DNA of 64,000 nucleotides from Cyanodermella asteris (taxonomy: Eukaryota; Ascomycota; Lecanoromycetes; Ostropales; Stictidaceae): the NCBI GenBank assembly GCA_900618795.1, contig UYJD01000007.1, positions 108,574 through 172,573 of the forward strand, written 5' to 3'. Under the pieces are notes generated by a model that saw nothing but the letters and a program-made list of their open reading frames with translations, searched no databases and was not told where the DNA came from. The translations under genes and the position numbers were made by a program. Below, piece by piece: positions 9,374 to 20,582 of the stretch. How positions within the stretch are numbered: position 1 is the stretch's first letter; each line of letters opens with the position of its first letter.

Positions 9374-12008
9374 GGCGGCAAGAATCTTTCAGGATCGAAA
9401 GGAGAGTGTATAGAAGGACGGCAATGCCTCGCGATGGGAGGTCAGTAGACGACGACGAAGGAACAGGGCAGTAAGTCGGACTTTGCGGGCAGCAAAACGA
9501 GCAAACACAGGAGATGAGGTGCCATAGTTTCTTATTATGAACAAGAAGATCGGTTGGTCTGGAGAGCGATGGGCGTCGATTGGCCAGCCGGCGCGGCCAG
9601 ACGCACATGCAAATTATTGGCAGCAGCTGCCCCAGATTGTGATGGAACCGAAGCGGAAGGAACAGCTCACAATTCAAACATCGAGCCTCGGGGCAGGAGC
9701 AGCCCGGCGGGGGCGCGAGCCAATGACAGCGCCGTCTCTGGCGTGGCGCCAATCCACTGCCGTCCCTGGAGCTCGGAGCTCCACGACGCGTCTCGACTCT
9801 TGACAGAGTTGCCATGATGCAACTCGCCTTCTTTAAAAGAACATTGATAGCAGTGACAGTACCGATGCAGGTGTAGATGATTGCATCACCACGAACGTCG
9901 AAGGCGCTTGCGATTCTTCGAGAAAACCAGACCAGATCATTGTACGAAGCAGACGACGTCCAGTTAGTGCGACGGCTTTGCGATATTGTTTCCACCTCGG
10001 GTCACTTGTGCCCTCTGATTTCTGACCCATTCGGGCTGGCTTGGCACCGCTAGGCCCGCTTGAGACATGTCCTCGAGCAGTGCGTCGCCCAGAAAAGCCT
10101 CCAAGTGTGCGCCTCCCTAGTCACCATCGCGGACCTAAAGTCCATATCATGTTCTCCGTGCGCCGCGCCATCGACGGCATTCTTGCTTGACGCACATCCC
10201 GACCCCACCTCGTTTCCAAGGAATTTTAGAACGTTTTTGTCGCCACCGAAAGCTTCCGCTATGCTCATTACACAGTTGGTCTCGTGCCTGCGTCTTAGCA
10301 TCAGAGCTTGGCGCTCCAATTATCTCCGACCTGAGCAGTGAGCGCTCATATGCTAGTGGGGCTGAGGCTGAAGGACCCACCTGGAGCCACTTTCATTGCC
10401 GAATTTCCATGAGCCTGTCGACTACTGCTCGAATAGGACCCTTCTTACGCTCTCGGCATTCGCGAACCTAGTTACTCGTCATCATACAAAGAATTCAACA
10501 GCTTCCGCGTCGGATTTTGAACACGGCGCTATCCACTGTGGCGGTCCGGATCTTGCGGATAGAGGTTTTGTGGCCAGGCCCTCGACTAGAGTTCAGTTTA
10601 CGGCATAGGCCTCAAAGCTCCCCATCAGGTCTCAAGGCCTTGCTTGTCATGCTAGACCAGAGTCCAAGAGTCTGCTGCCTCACCTGACTCTGTCGACCTG
10701 CTAGATGTCTTGTACGAGCACGGGCAAAGGTCGTGGAGACCAGCTTGCGGACCGAGTTTGCTTGCTCAAAATCGCCACTCGCCTTGTACATGTACATTCT
10801 CGGCCATATATGTCTGCGTGTGGTGAGGCAAATGTGATACGGCAAGAACGCGTCATGTCCGGAAGGCGAGAGCCCTCTTGAGCAAGTGCGGCAAGTGCAC
10901 GAAGATGTTTCCATGGAGCTCCCGATGTTCTATATCTCACTGGCTGTAGTCCTTTCCAGTAGAGGCCTGTGTGATCTAAAGCTCTGCGCCGATGCTAAAA
11001 CTTATTTCCGAGCTTGCTCTTACATGCTTGCAGCACACGCTTGACGGTATTGGCAGACCACACTCTCACAATGCCAGCGATAACGTATTCCTAATTCTTT
11101 CTGGGACAGGCGAACTACCTGCAAGTCCATTCGCCAAATTGCGAGCCAGGAAATCCGCTCCAGCTCATCGCTGGCTCTCATCGGCGATCGGTTTGCATGG
11201 GCATAGGCCGGTGTTAAAGCACTTCCTTCCAATTCCACAGTAAAATGATATCAGATCCAATGAGTCAAAGCTACTCATCGCCTGTCTTCAGATATCCATA
11301 TCCAGCCCAAGTCGCCTTGGAATTGTGTAGCTCGGTCGACATGGTTAGCGAAGCCAATTCTCGTGGTTGTCCGGTCTGATCAGAATTTGGACAATAATGC
11401 TGCTGCTCAAGATGCGTTTGGCCAACTTGCCGGACACGATGTTGTGGACTCAAGACACTTCACAGACACTTGCAGAGCTGAGCTATTGTTGACATCAGGT
11501 CACTAATTCCATGATTGTGCGCATTGAAGTCGTAACGGGTCAGCTACTCTCCCAAATCACGGGCCCGACTGCAGTCTCCACGAGGACAATAGCCCTCTCC
11601 CTTGCCCATAGGAAGAGAGATAAAAGCGCGATCAGCAGCCGGAACTTAGTCAGAGTTCGAGCCGAACACCTTCCGATGGCTTGCTGGGTTACAATGGAAG
11701 TGTTTTGTTTTCAGCACTTAATGTACAGCGTACGAATATCAAAGCAACAGTAGACAGTCAGTTGAAATTGATAGGAACTGAGAGGGGCGAAGATAGCGGA
11801 ATGCGCGTCTTGCCAGCATCTGTGGAAAGATTCATCATGTGCACGGCTGCGTGTGCAACTGTGATGCCTTATCGTGGACTCTGCTGAAATTTGGCACCAA
11901 CATTGCAAGTTGAAAGGAGAAACGGACCCATGAAGTGCCACACATCCTGGCCTCGAGTTCGGTCGAAGGTTTCTCAGTGTCAGGCGGCTTGAACAACGGC
12001 TTGGCGCG

Positions 12009-12030
12009 CTAAACCCTTTTGGCTAGGGCA
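12009..12030 (+). promoter_or_regulatory. Candidate ribosomal-protein promoter motifs
   Basis: Upstream of eL15 the sequence holds CTAAACCC (12010-12017), which resembles a telobox, and TAGGGCA (12024-12030). TAGGGCA also occurs in front of eS10 (5352-5358). Telobox-like elements are known at fungal ribosomal protein promoters. The assignment rests on motif similarity only. Confidence 0.35.
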
Positions 12031-12134
12031 GACATTTGCGCTTTGCCCACAAACTCGCCCGCCTGCCTCAAAGTCTTGCTCGCCGGAACCTCGACAACCC
12101 ACTACTAACCCAATTCCCAGCAGAACAATTCAAG

Positions 12135-12295
12135 GTGAGCATTATCAAAAATGACAATGGCCTTGCAATCGGTTTAAGATGTCTTGATCGCAATTACAGC
12201 ATTTTCTCGGTGTCCCGCATGCCGCAGATTCGTGCACCAGACATCTTTCTGATTCGACCCTCAAACTTTGCAAGACAGGCACTGACTGCCATCAG
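12135..12295 (+). other. Probable 5' UTR intron of eL15
   Basis: A strong donor (CAAG followed by GTGAGC, intron from 12135) and an acceptor (CTGACTGCCATCAG) ending directly before the ATG at 12296. The ATG would be the first three bases of the exon. Inferred from consensus only. Confidence 0.6.
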
Positions 12296-13088
12296 ATGGG
12301 TGCCCTCAAGTACCTCGAGGAATTGCACAAGAAGAAGCAGTCCGACGTGCTGCGTTTCCTGCTCCGCGTCCGCTGCTGGGAGGTAAGATGAACAACCAAC
12401 GAAGGCACGACGTTCCAAGATGGCGTACATTGTGGCACTTGAGGTGTCCTGCTATACACTCGTTGAAGCACCCACACTTTGTGAACATAGGCTGAGAGTG
12501 CAACAATATAGTACCGCCAGTTGAACGTCATCCACCGCGCCAGCCGTCCATCGCGCCCCGACAAGGCCCGCCGTCTGGGTTACAAGGCCAAGCAGGGATA
12601 TGTTGTCTACCGTGTGCGTGTCCGCCGTGGTGGTCGCAAGAAGCCAGTGCCCAAGGGTGCTACCTATGGTATGCAAGAGAAGAATGGAGGTTTTGGAGGC
12701 ACAATCTGACAGACATGCAGGCAAGCCCAAGCACCAGGGTGTCAACCAGCTGAAGTTCCAGCGCTCGCTTCGTTCCACTGCCGAGCAGCGTGTCGGCCGT
12801 CGTTGTGCCAACTTGCGTGTTCTCAACAGCTACTGGATCAACGAGGACTCCACCTACAAGTACTACGAGGTCATCCTGGTTGACCCCCAGCACAAGGCCA
12901 TCCGCAAGGACCCGCGCATCAACTGGATCGTCAACCCCGTCCACAAGCACCGCGAGGAGCGTGGTCTCACTGCCACTGGCAAGAAGTCCCGTGGTCTCGG
13001 CCGTGGTCACAAGTTCCACCAGACCAGTGCTGGCAGGAGAAAGACCTGGAAGAGGCACAACACTCTGTCTCTCTGGCGATACAGGTAG
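12296..13088 (+). CDS. RPL15: 60S ribosomal protein eL15
   Basis: Structural protein of the 60S subunit. Exons 12296..12382, 12512..12668 and 12721..13088 give 203 aa, the normal family length. Conserved blocks are [80 protein letters not shown] and the C-terminal [13 protein letters not shown]. Introns are 129 nt (12383..12511) and 52 nt (12669..12720), both GT-AG. It stands alone between two gene-poor stretches. Confidence 0.97.
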
Positions 13089-15370
13089 AGGGGTTGCTTT
13101 TGAGTTGCATTACATCAGTCTTTGCCAGGTTAGCGGACAAGGATCACAAGTGGCGTCTTATGGAAGTGATGAAAATGGGTTCGAAATCGAACGGTTTTAC
13201 GAACATATCCAGCGAACTGCCGAGAACTGGAACCGAATTGACATTTCTCTCTTATCATTGAATGATGCTTACTTGCATGACGTGCTTGGAAACCTGTTTG
13301 ATGCATATTTGAAGCCCATTTCGGAGGAGCCGAGCCGTGTGAGCGCAATTGATACTAACCCGGGCACTGAAATAAAATACTGCGATGGAGAACTATCATG
13401 TTGTACGGAAACGGTCCGTTGAGCCTAGAGGAGTTTGTCCTCGGCGTAGAGGATCAAGAAGTCTGGGCAAATGCTCGCCGGCGTCGTGAGGATTCTCAAA
13501 GTTTGGACGCCGCAGCGAGCGACTTGCCATGACAAGTATGGGATGTGATAAGGCATATTCAGGTATACCTACAATGTTCGCAGCCGTCGGGAACGATGCA
13601 CACATTGACCATTATTGCTGGTATCAGACTTGGAGGTGAAGATGATCACGACGGTCGCTGGATCCGCGAAGCTCTCATGATTCGAGTGCAAATCGCCGAT
13701 GATTGACATCTTTCAACAAAGTTTTGGCCATGGTGAAACCAGAAGGCGTGTAGTACCGAGAGACAGCATCAGCGCTGACAGATGTTTATTAGTCTTCTCC
13801 GCCAACCCCCGGTCCCTCCTTCAACGACTTCACTCCGCAGATCAGACTGCTGGCTCTGCACGTCGGTGCGCGCTCGGAGTTGCCTGGTCGTCCGTCTCTC
13901 CAATAATTGTAAATGCAACATCTTGATAACGTGCTGACAAGGGCCTTGTGGTGTTTTGGACGCCAGGATGCTTGGATTCGGCAGCTACACGCCCCTGATG
14001 CAACCATGGCCCTGAATCCTGAATGCACCCCGGGCATGAGCACATTGTGCAGACGAGAATCGGACACCCACGCGCATGCCATGGGGGGTGCTAAAGTCAA
14101 GCACGGGTACCTGAAAGTCCAGAGGTTCCCCTTTCTGGTGTTGCTAGCCAGCTGGCTACGCTCATAGTCTGATTGAAGTGTAGAAGTAAGTGTGGACGGG
14201 GGTCTGGAGAACTTTAAGCCGACAGACATCCTTCGGCGACGATCGCCGCCTTAGATGGCAGATCATTCAACCTCACTCGGACATGTTCCTGGCAAGCGAG
14301 AATCCGTCCGCTTGGTCATTGCGACATCGGGCAGAACTGTGCGGAAATGTTCCAGTGCTTCGTCTTGTCTGGTGGAAGACGTACCCCCACGTCGTCCTTA
14401 GGAGTGTCAGACGTGTTGCTTCGCGAAAAAGTGTCGAGCGGCGTCTCACGCCACCTGACTTCAATGCGCCTCACTGGACTGTTACGGCAGTGATATCCAG
14501 ACAAAGGTCCGGTTTTCGGACGCTACTACACGAGAGTGACGGCTCGCAATTGCAATGAGCTGCCTGGATCCAGTGATCTAGCCGGGAGCAGGTCGGAATT
14601 GCAGATTATGCACGATGGCTGGAAGGGTGTGGCTGATCATCCGAGGGTCTACCGCCGATTGACGCAGGATTCATGCTGCACAGAAGGTTTTGCCTCGACA
14701 TGCTCTGTGAAGCGAGAGCCTAGCACCTCGAAAGCGGCAGCCGACACGAGTTTCTCGAACTGTGACTATTGAATCGTGGTCCCTGGATCAAAACAATGAC
14801 AAAGTCGTGAGCTAGTCACGTGGCATTTCTTCATGGTATTGAAGCAAGTATCGTGCATTCACTTTGTACCACAAGATCCCGCATCGAGAGCAGCCCACGA
14901 GCGAGACTGCTGGGACAGGGACCTCATTGCTGGAGTCCTACCCAGCAAAGCACTAGTCTGGAGGTGTGGTAGCAACGATGACGATGGCGAAGTAATGTTC
15001 AGACGACTTGAGTGTCAGCATGGCATACTCCTAGTGTGAGCGGCATGATCGGCTATTAGCACGTCACAGCCTGGCCAGATTCGGTGCGCATGAGAGTCAG
15101 ATAAGATTGCCAGGATGGGCTGCAGACTAAGGTTCAGGTTGACCACGTTAAAGCGGGCGGAAGTCGAGACAACGGAAATGAAGTGGAAGTGGTGTGCAGC
15201 TTTGTGTCTATTCCTGTAAGTCAACGGGCTCAAACAAAACCAGGGCCGAAGCTAATTGGCCGAGTCAAAACGGCGATCGGTCAAGTCGTACCGGCTTAGC
15301 CGGACAGGCGAGACGGGATGAAAGAAGTCGCTGCCGATGCTCCGTCCATACCAGCCAAATACCTGGCCAA

Positions 15371-15477
15371 ATAACTAGCTAGATGCTTAGCTAAGTAGCT
15401 ACCTAGTGATCTAGCCAAGCCAATTCAATATCTAGCTCAGTCCCGAGCCAAGTACTTAGCTAAGTATCCAGCTAAGA
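15371..15477. repeat. CTAG/TAGCTA-rich short-repeat cluster with palindromes
   Basis: Roughly 105 bp in which CTAGC, TAGCTA, AGCTAAG and close variants recur about every 10-15 bp. The palindrome CTTAGCTAAG occurs twice (15386-15395 and 15455-15464); the second extends to ACTTAGCTAAGT. It could be a decayed microsatellite or a site array; function unknown. Confidence 0.6.
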
Positions 15478-16380
15478 AGGACGCCGGCAGAGACCTTGTT
15501 CAACCCGCCTTGCAGGAGGGCAGCGGGCAGGCGACGGCGAGGTCCGTCCGGCGGCAGAAAGCCAGTATGTCGACGATGAGGCCGCATTACTGGCAGTAGT
15601 CTCGTAGTATCATGGTATGCGATGTTGGTTTCTATTTTGCGAGCTCCCATATCACGACGGATTGGCGTTCTTCAGGCAGGGAGCCAACCAGCGAGCGCGG
15701 CACCGGCCAACCAGCCGCCGACAAGCGCCAAGCCGCCGGGCATTGTTCGGCCGTCGTCCAGTCGTTCGTTCCTGCTTGCCTTCTGACATCAAAGACTCAT
15801 CCATCTTCTATTACTACCTGTCTCGGCCCCATAATCCAAAGCATTGACCAGTATTCTCAAGCTCACCACTGTGCAGAGCCTGCAAGGCCCGGGGATCGTC
15901 AGCTCGAAGGCTCGCTTCGGCCTTCGTCCCCGCGAGCACGTTCTAATTTAATGCCTGCCAAATCAATACCTACCTACCCGCCAGCCAAATGGGAAGGGGC
16001 AATCCCACCCCAATGTTTCAATCTCTCCGCCGTATGGTGACCATCACCATACCCTGCTTTTCATCCTTCGTTCCTCTCTTTTCTGCATTTCATAGCAAGC
16101 TTGTAGTCAGCCACCAAGACGGTGGATTCTTTGTTCATCCTTTTTCACCTTTTTTAATTCTTGCGGCCTGGTCACCGGGGATGCAAACGGGGGTTTCGTA
16201 GCCGTTTGAGGGTCGCCATCTCTTCGAATCCGCCTTTCAATTGCCTTGATCTCGACCACCGGTAGTGCTGGTCCCTTACGCGTGATCACCTTGTTCGAAC
16301 GACATCTCCAAACGCATACAACTCACCCAGCCAAGATTTGCAGCTCCAGCCGGTTACCACCCTGAGCGTTGCTCCACAAA

Positions 16381-16498
16381 TCGACGTGACAAGGAGATAG
16401 AGGCTACGTTCCAACTGCCGTCTCGGGCATGAAGATCTATCGACGTGACAAGAAGGTAAAGGCTGCGTTCCAGCTGCCGTCTCGGGCATGAAGATCTA
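16381..16498. repeat. 59-bp tandem duplication
   Basis: Two adjacent copies, about 16381-16439 and 16440-16498, each running from TCGACGTGACAAG to GGGCATGAAGATCTA and differing at only a few positions (for example GGAGATAGAGGCTAC against AAGGTAAAGGCTGC). The start of a third unit (TCGAC) follows at 16499. It lies about 450 bp upstream of the TmpA-like start codon. Confidence 0.85.
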
Positions 16499-16952
16499 TC
16501 GACTTTCAGGGTTACGCCAGGTGCATGGGATCCCATGCTATCGCTGACAGGCCACCTGCAGATCCTGACGAACCAGCCGGTCTTGGTGCTCGCAGGGAGG
16601 GGCCTTCTTATCCGAAGTGTACCTCACTCAGTGCTTTCAGCTCACAAGTGGCTTGTGGTCGGATTGTCCACATAAAGGCGGCCGGTCCTCTCCCAAATCC
16701 AATTGCACAACTCATCTTCGCTCCAAATCTGAAGGCCACGTGAAGTGTGTGAATCATATGGTTGTTGTCTGGCAGCTATTTGACAAATACTTACTTTCCA
16801 CTTTTGCGGTTGCCCGTGCACCACGCCGGCTATTGAGCACAATTGTGGCGGCGCGAAAGCCTGCACCCGAATCATTTCCATTTCACTTCAGCAAGCGAGA
16901 CTTGCCCAAATCCTTTCCCCCACACAGCAGTCGAGCTCCAGACGCGTGCACC

Positions 16953-18580
16953 ATGGCCCAAGATCCCGAAAAAGCCATCACCTACCGCGAGTCCCAGGAG
17001 ACTCTTGGGACTAGCCGACAGTCGAGTGGCCCATCAACACCATCGTTGAAAAGCGTACAGGTCACCAGGACCGACCAAAAGGACGACCTGAAGGACTTGG
17101 GCCGCCAGCTCAACCAGAGCAGCAGCGCCCAAGAAAAATCACCAGTCGAGCTACCTGAACAATGGGGCAATCCGTTCCTACGCAAATTCAGATGTGAGTG
17201 GCTTACCACAACAAGGGTTGCGCTTCGCACTAACAATACCAGGGGCATGGGCTAGCAGCTACCGAAAGACCTTTGCCGTGATCTTTACCGTCAATCTGGC
17301 TGTCTTTGTTGCTCTCGTCGCCAAGGCACCCAACGGTCGTCCTGATCAGAAGGACATCGGAACAGCGGCCTCCGTGAATTTGATGTGTGGAATTCTGTTT
17401 CGACAGGAAGACTTCGTCAACAGTGTGTACGAGATCTTTGCACAGGCTCCTCATTCGTTGCCAATCTCTGTGAGGAGGCGATTGGCAAAGGTCTTCCACT
17501 ACGGTGGTGTTCACAGTGGTTGTGGTACGGCTGCTGTGGTATGGTACCTGATGTACACTATTTTGGTATGTTGAAAACTACCCATCGCCGAGACGAAAGC
17601 TGACCGATAACTAGTCTACCATCCTATTCGTCGAAGATCGTGGGGTACATGGCGATTTCCTTGCAAACATGGTCTGCAGCTGGGTCCTCGTCACCATGTT
17701 CGTCGTCATCCTAGTCGGCGCGCACCCCTGGTTTCGCCGCAACTACCACGACTACTTCGAATGTTTCCATCGCTTCGCCGGTTGGACCGCCCTCGTCAAC
17801 TTCTGGATTCACAACGTATTCTCCGCCTCGATCACAGCGCGTGAGACTAACGATACGACTGGCCTGGCGCTGATCAAATCGCCATCCTTCTGGACCATCT
17901 TGATCTCCACCTCTTGCACATTGCTCTCCTGGAGCCGCCTCCGCCACCGCGACGTCTACCCTGAGAAGCTTTCGAACCACGCTACGCGCCTCCACTTTCG
18001 CTACGCCGGTATGCCGCCCTTCTACGGCGTCAAGCTTAGCGACCGGCCACTGACGGAGTGGCATGCTTTCGCCACGATCCCGGATGTGGACGAAGCGACG
18101 GGCAAGACTACAGGCTTCAGCGTGGTCGTGTCCAACGCGGGCGATTGGACGAACAAGCAAATCGTCGAATCTCAGCAACGCAAGCTATGGATCCGAGGCA
18201 ATCCTCTACACGGTCTTCTGTACACTTCACGTCTTTTCAAGAGAATCGTCGTCGTTGCGACTGGATCCGGAATCGGACCGTGCCTGAGCCTGATGCACGC
18301 GAACGTCACCCCGCTCAGGGTGTATTGGAGCACGCGCGATCCGCAGAAGAATTATGGTGACGGTGTGGTCAAGGCCGTGAAAAAGGCGGATCCGAATGCC
18401 GTCATCTGGAACACGTCGACCCAGGGCCGTGGCACTATCGTGCAGAGTGTCTACGAGCTGGTCCGAGAGAGTGATGCCGAGGCGGTTTTCATTATCAGTA
18501 ATCCCAAGGTTACGGACATGGTTGTCTTTGGCATGAACTCGCGGGGCATTCCGGCATACGGTGCCATTTTCGATTCGTGA
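16953..18580 (+). CDS. TmpA-like integral membrane protein (ferric reductase-type fold)
   Basis: Exons 16953..17193, 17243..17565 and 17615..18580 give 509 aa, with two 49-nt introns. After an ~80-residue polar N-terminus come several membrane spans (KTFAVIFTVNLAVFVALVAK; CGTAAVVWYLMYTILSTILF; MVCSWVLVTMFVVILVGAHP; GWTALVNFWIHNVF). Histidines H-(13)-H in the span beginning FHRFAGW and the pair in FHYGGVH could be heme ligands. The cytosolic half resembles a flavin/nicotinamide reductase: EWHAFATIPD in place of the usual HPF flavin loop, and VVVATGSGIGPCLSLM as the nucleotide-binding glycine motif. Aspergillus TmpA, a membrane flavoprotein linked to conidiation, is the closest family I know. 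Substrate and redox activity are unproven. Confidence 0.78.
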
Positions 18581-18879
18581 GCATGATTATATTTGGAGCT
18601 TGTTTGACGAATTTGCGATGCAAAAGACGGAAGCATTCGTTTAACGTTTTACACGACAGCTACAGCGTCAGTTGTACGTACTGCGGCGCTCAGGGATTGA
18701 TGCATGAGATGAGATAGACAGACATCTGATGAACGCACTCGTTCGAATTCAATTGAAATGCAATCGTTTGATACTCTAATTGCTTGTGTTTTTGAATGCT
18801 TCGAAACGTCTCGAGTGCGGCCATGGAAAGCCAGGCGAAAGCGGTTTGACGACATCGCTCCCACCCTGGCTCAAGAAAT

Positions 18880-19413
18880 TCAGATCTTTGAGCGGTAGAG
18901 GGTGCCGAAAGTGTACAATCCGTAAAGAGCAATGACGCTCAGTCCAGTGGGCAACGGCTTCTGCGACTTGATGGCGCGGGGGATCGAGCTTCCGGCAAGA
19001 AGCAGGGACGCCGCCAGGGCGAGTTCGACGCCGTACGGCTGTCGATTCTGCATGCGGTAACCACCGAGACCGTACTGTGGTCTGTCAGAGGTTGCGTTCT
19101 CTAATCGTATGTGGGCCTGGCGAGGGCGCTTACCAGAGCACCGACGGTAACGCCGGCGGCGATGGATGGAATTGAGCCGGTGCGGACGTAGCCTGTAATT
19201 CCACCTCCTGCGGTCAAGAGACCGAGGAACAGGGCGATGTTTGCGCTGGAGGACTAGATTGTAATTAGCTGGTTTCAAGGACAGACGTTGAGCACAATAA
19301 CACAGGATACTGTGGATGCGGCAAACACACGATGCGCCGTAGGATTGATACAGGAGGATGATTGTTGGCAATGTCTGAATACAATGGAGGGAGAGGGGCT
19401 CTGTACATACCAT
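18880..19413 (-). CDS. TMEM14 / UPF0136 small membrane protein
   Basis: Exons 19413..19411, 19253..19134 and 19074..18880 give 105 aa. The first coding exon is exactly ATG, followed by a 157-nt intron (19254..19410, GTATGT...AATCTAG); the second intron is 59 nt. The protein has four hydrophobic segments with Gly-rich turns (NIALFLGLLTAGGGITGYVR; GVTVGALYGLGGYRM; ELALAASLLLAGSSIPRAIK; TGLSVIALYGLYTFGTLYRS), the pattern of the TMEM14 family found in mitochondrial or other membranes. Animal TMEM14C takes part in porphyrin transport; the fungal role is not established. Confidence 0.85.
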   Translation of the reverse strand: MVCTEPLSLHCIQTLPTIILLYQSYGASCVCRIHSILCYCAQRLSLKPANYNLVLQRKHRPVPRSLDRRRWNYRLRPHRLNSIHRRRRYRRCSGKRPRQAHIRLENATSDRPQYGLGGYRMQNRQPYGVELALAASLLLAGSSIPRAIKSQKPLPTGLSVIALYGLYTFGTLYRSKI

Positions 19414-19883
19414 GTTGATGACAATGTGAGACCTTTGGTAGACTCAAACTGGTTGACGGTGGGAGAGATAGGTCGGCAGCTCAGAGCTTCCCCGGAGTCT
19501 AGCAGCCTCGGAGCGTCAGTAGTGGACGAATGGCCGATGACGCGAAACTGCTTACATCAGCCGCCAAGACTGAGCAGACTGGCGAGACGGCCAACTTCGG
19601 CTCCCAGCTTTCGATATACGCGGTTCGCGTCAACTGCCAGCCACCGCGACGATGCGCGACACGCCCGAACAGCGCAACCTCACCTCATCTGATGTCCCTC
19701 GGACAGCCTCGACTCTGCATCGCCAATTCGCCATTCACGCCACTCTACTCTACTAGTCACCCCGCCTGTTTCATCCAGACTTTCACTCGAATCTCACAAA
19801 CACACCATCTCGCCGTCTGTTTGTCTCACGGGAGCACGGCCCGCTGAACCAGCGCTCGAATCACTTCTTTGAATTTCTTCGTC
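19414..19883. promoter_or_regulatory. Divergent promoter with MBF/SBF-like sites
   Basis: 470 bp between the TMEM14 gene (-) and the probable RNR inhibitor (+). GACGCGAAAC at 19539-19548 contains CGCGAAA, matching the SBF consensus CRCGAAA. ACGCGGTTCGCGT at 19618-19630 is an inverted repeat of ACGCG, the MBF core. Such sites drive G1/S genes in yeasts, which fits the plus-strand product. Confidence 0.45.
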
Positions 19884-20582
19884 ATGGCGTCCAGTTCTCC
19901 AGCCTTCACACCAACCAACAAGCGATACTCCTTCCGCCCCTCTGCCTTCCGACCGCTGAACCCACCAACCTCCCTCGAAGCCCTCAACGACTCCCTGCGC
20001 ACCTCACTCATGACAGTCGGTATGCGGGTCCGCAAATCCGTCCCCGAGGGCTACAAGACAACCTCTAAGCCAGCCTTCTCAATCTACGAACAAACAGCCG
20101 CCGCATACCCGGAACTCCAGCCCTTCTCCGGGCTCTCCAAGCCCAGTACGCCATCCTCTTCATTCGATGCCAGCCAGGACATAATGACAGACGCACAACT
20201 CGAAGACGCCGTCGACAGCGTCATCGCTGGCCTCGACCGGGACGTCAACGGCTGGGACACCACGGCCAGTTCCCAGGAGAGCAACGTCAGTTCCGTGAAC
20301 ATGACGAGCTCGGTTCGGGCTCCTACCGCGCGCGAGATTCCGCAGAGACGCAACAAGCGCAGTTTGAGGCATGCGGAGGATGAAGAGCTCGGGTTCGAGT
20401 TTGGGGCGGTGCCGATGGAGAGGGATGCGCCGTTGAGGGCTATTGCGCAGCCGAGGTCGCGGAGGCCCGTCGTGCGGAGGGTTTCGCCGGGGAAGAGTGA
20501 GAGGACGGTCAGGTTTGCGGCACTTCCTGGAGATGAGGATTTTGGGGAGGCGGACTTTTTGATGCCGGATCGCGAGTTATGA
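19884..20582 (+). CDS. Probable ribonucleotide reductase inhibitor (Spd1/Dif1 type)
   Basis: Single exon, 232 aa, starting at the ATG at 19884. The region around residues 40-60 (LRTSLMTVGMRVRKSVPEGYKTT) matches, from memory, the conserved motif of fungal Spd1/Dif1-like proteins, which hold the small RNR subunit in the nucleus or inhibit RNR outside S phase and are degraded on DNA damage. The rest is low-complexity and disordered, as usual for the family. An Arg-rich block (REIPQRRNKRSLRH) may be a nuclear localisation signal. The promoter carries MBF/SBF-like elements. A profile search would settle the assignment. Confidence 0.65.
   Translation: MASSSPAFTPTNKRYSFRPSAFRPLNPPTSLEALNDSLRTSLMTVGMRVRKSVPEGYKTTSKPAFSIYEQTAAAYPELQPFSGLSKPSTPSSSFDASQDIMTDAQLEDAVDSVIAGLDRDVNGWDTTASSQESNVSSVNMTSSVRAPTAREIPQRRNKRSLRHAEDEELGFEFGAVPMERDAPLRAIAQPRSRRPVVRRVSPGKSERTVRFAALPGDEDFGEADFLMPDREL

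Larger units (their letters stand above)
9374..12295. other. Long gene-poor region upstream of eL15
   Basis: About 2.9 kb. The longest open frame (9132-9995, minus) overlaps the CFEM gene in another frame and has biased, non-protein-like composition. No tRNA, rRNA or repeat family is recognised. The right end holds the eL15 promoter and 5' leader. Confidence 0.5.
13089..16952. other. Gene-poor region with local repeats
   Basis: About 3.9 kb, the largest gene-free stretch in the window. Open frames are short, on both strands, and unlike proteins. It carries a TAGCTA-rich cluster (15371-15477) and a 59-bp tandem duplication (16381-16498), listed separately. The right end is the promoter of the TmpA-like gene. 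I found no transposon ends or tRNA. Confidence 0.5.

Noticed and set aside
9132-9995. 287-codon minus-strand open frame overlapping the CFEM gene start
   Set aside because: It overlaps CFEM exon 1 and its promoter in another frame, has skewed composition (many Arg, Ser, Cys, Pro) and no motif.
15371-16498. CRISPR array or transposon terminal repeats
   Set aside because: Repeat units are adjacent or irregular with no unique spacers, and no flanking transposase or target-site duplication is seen.
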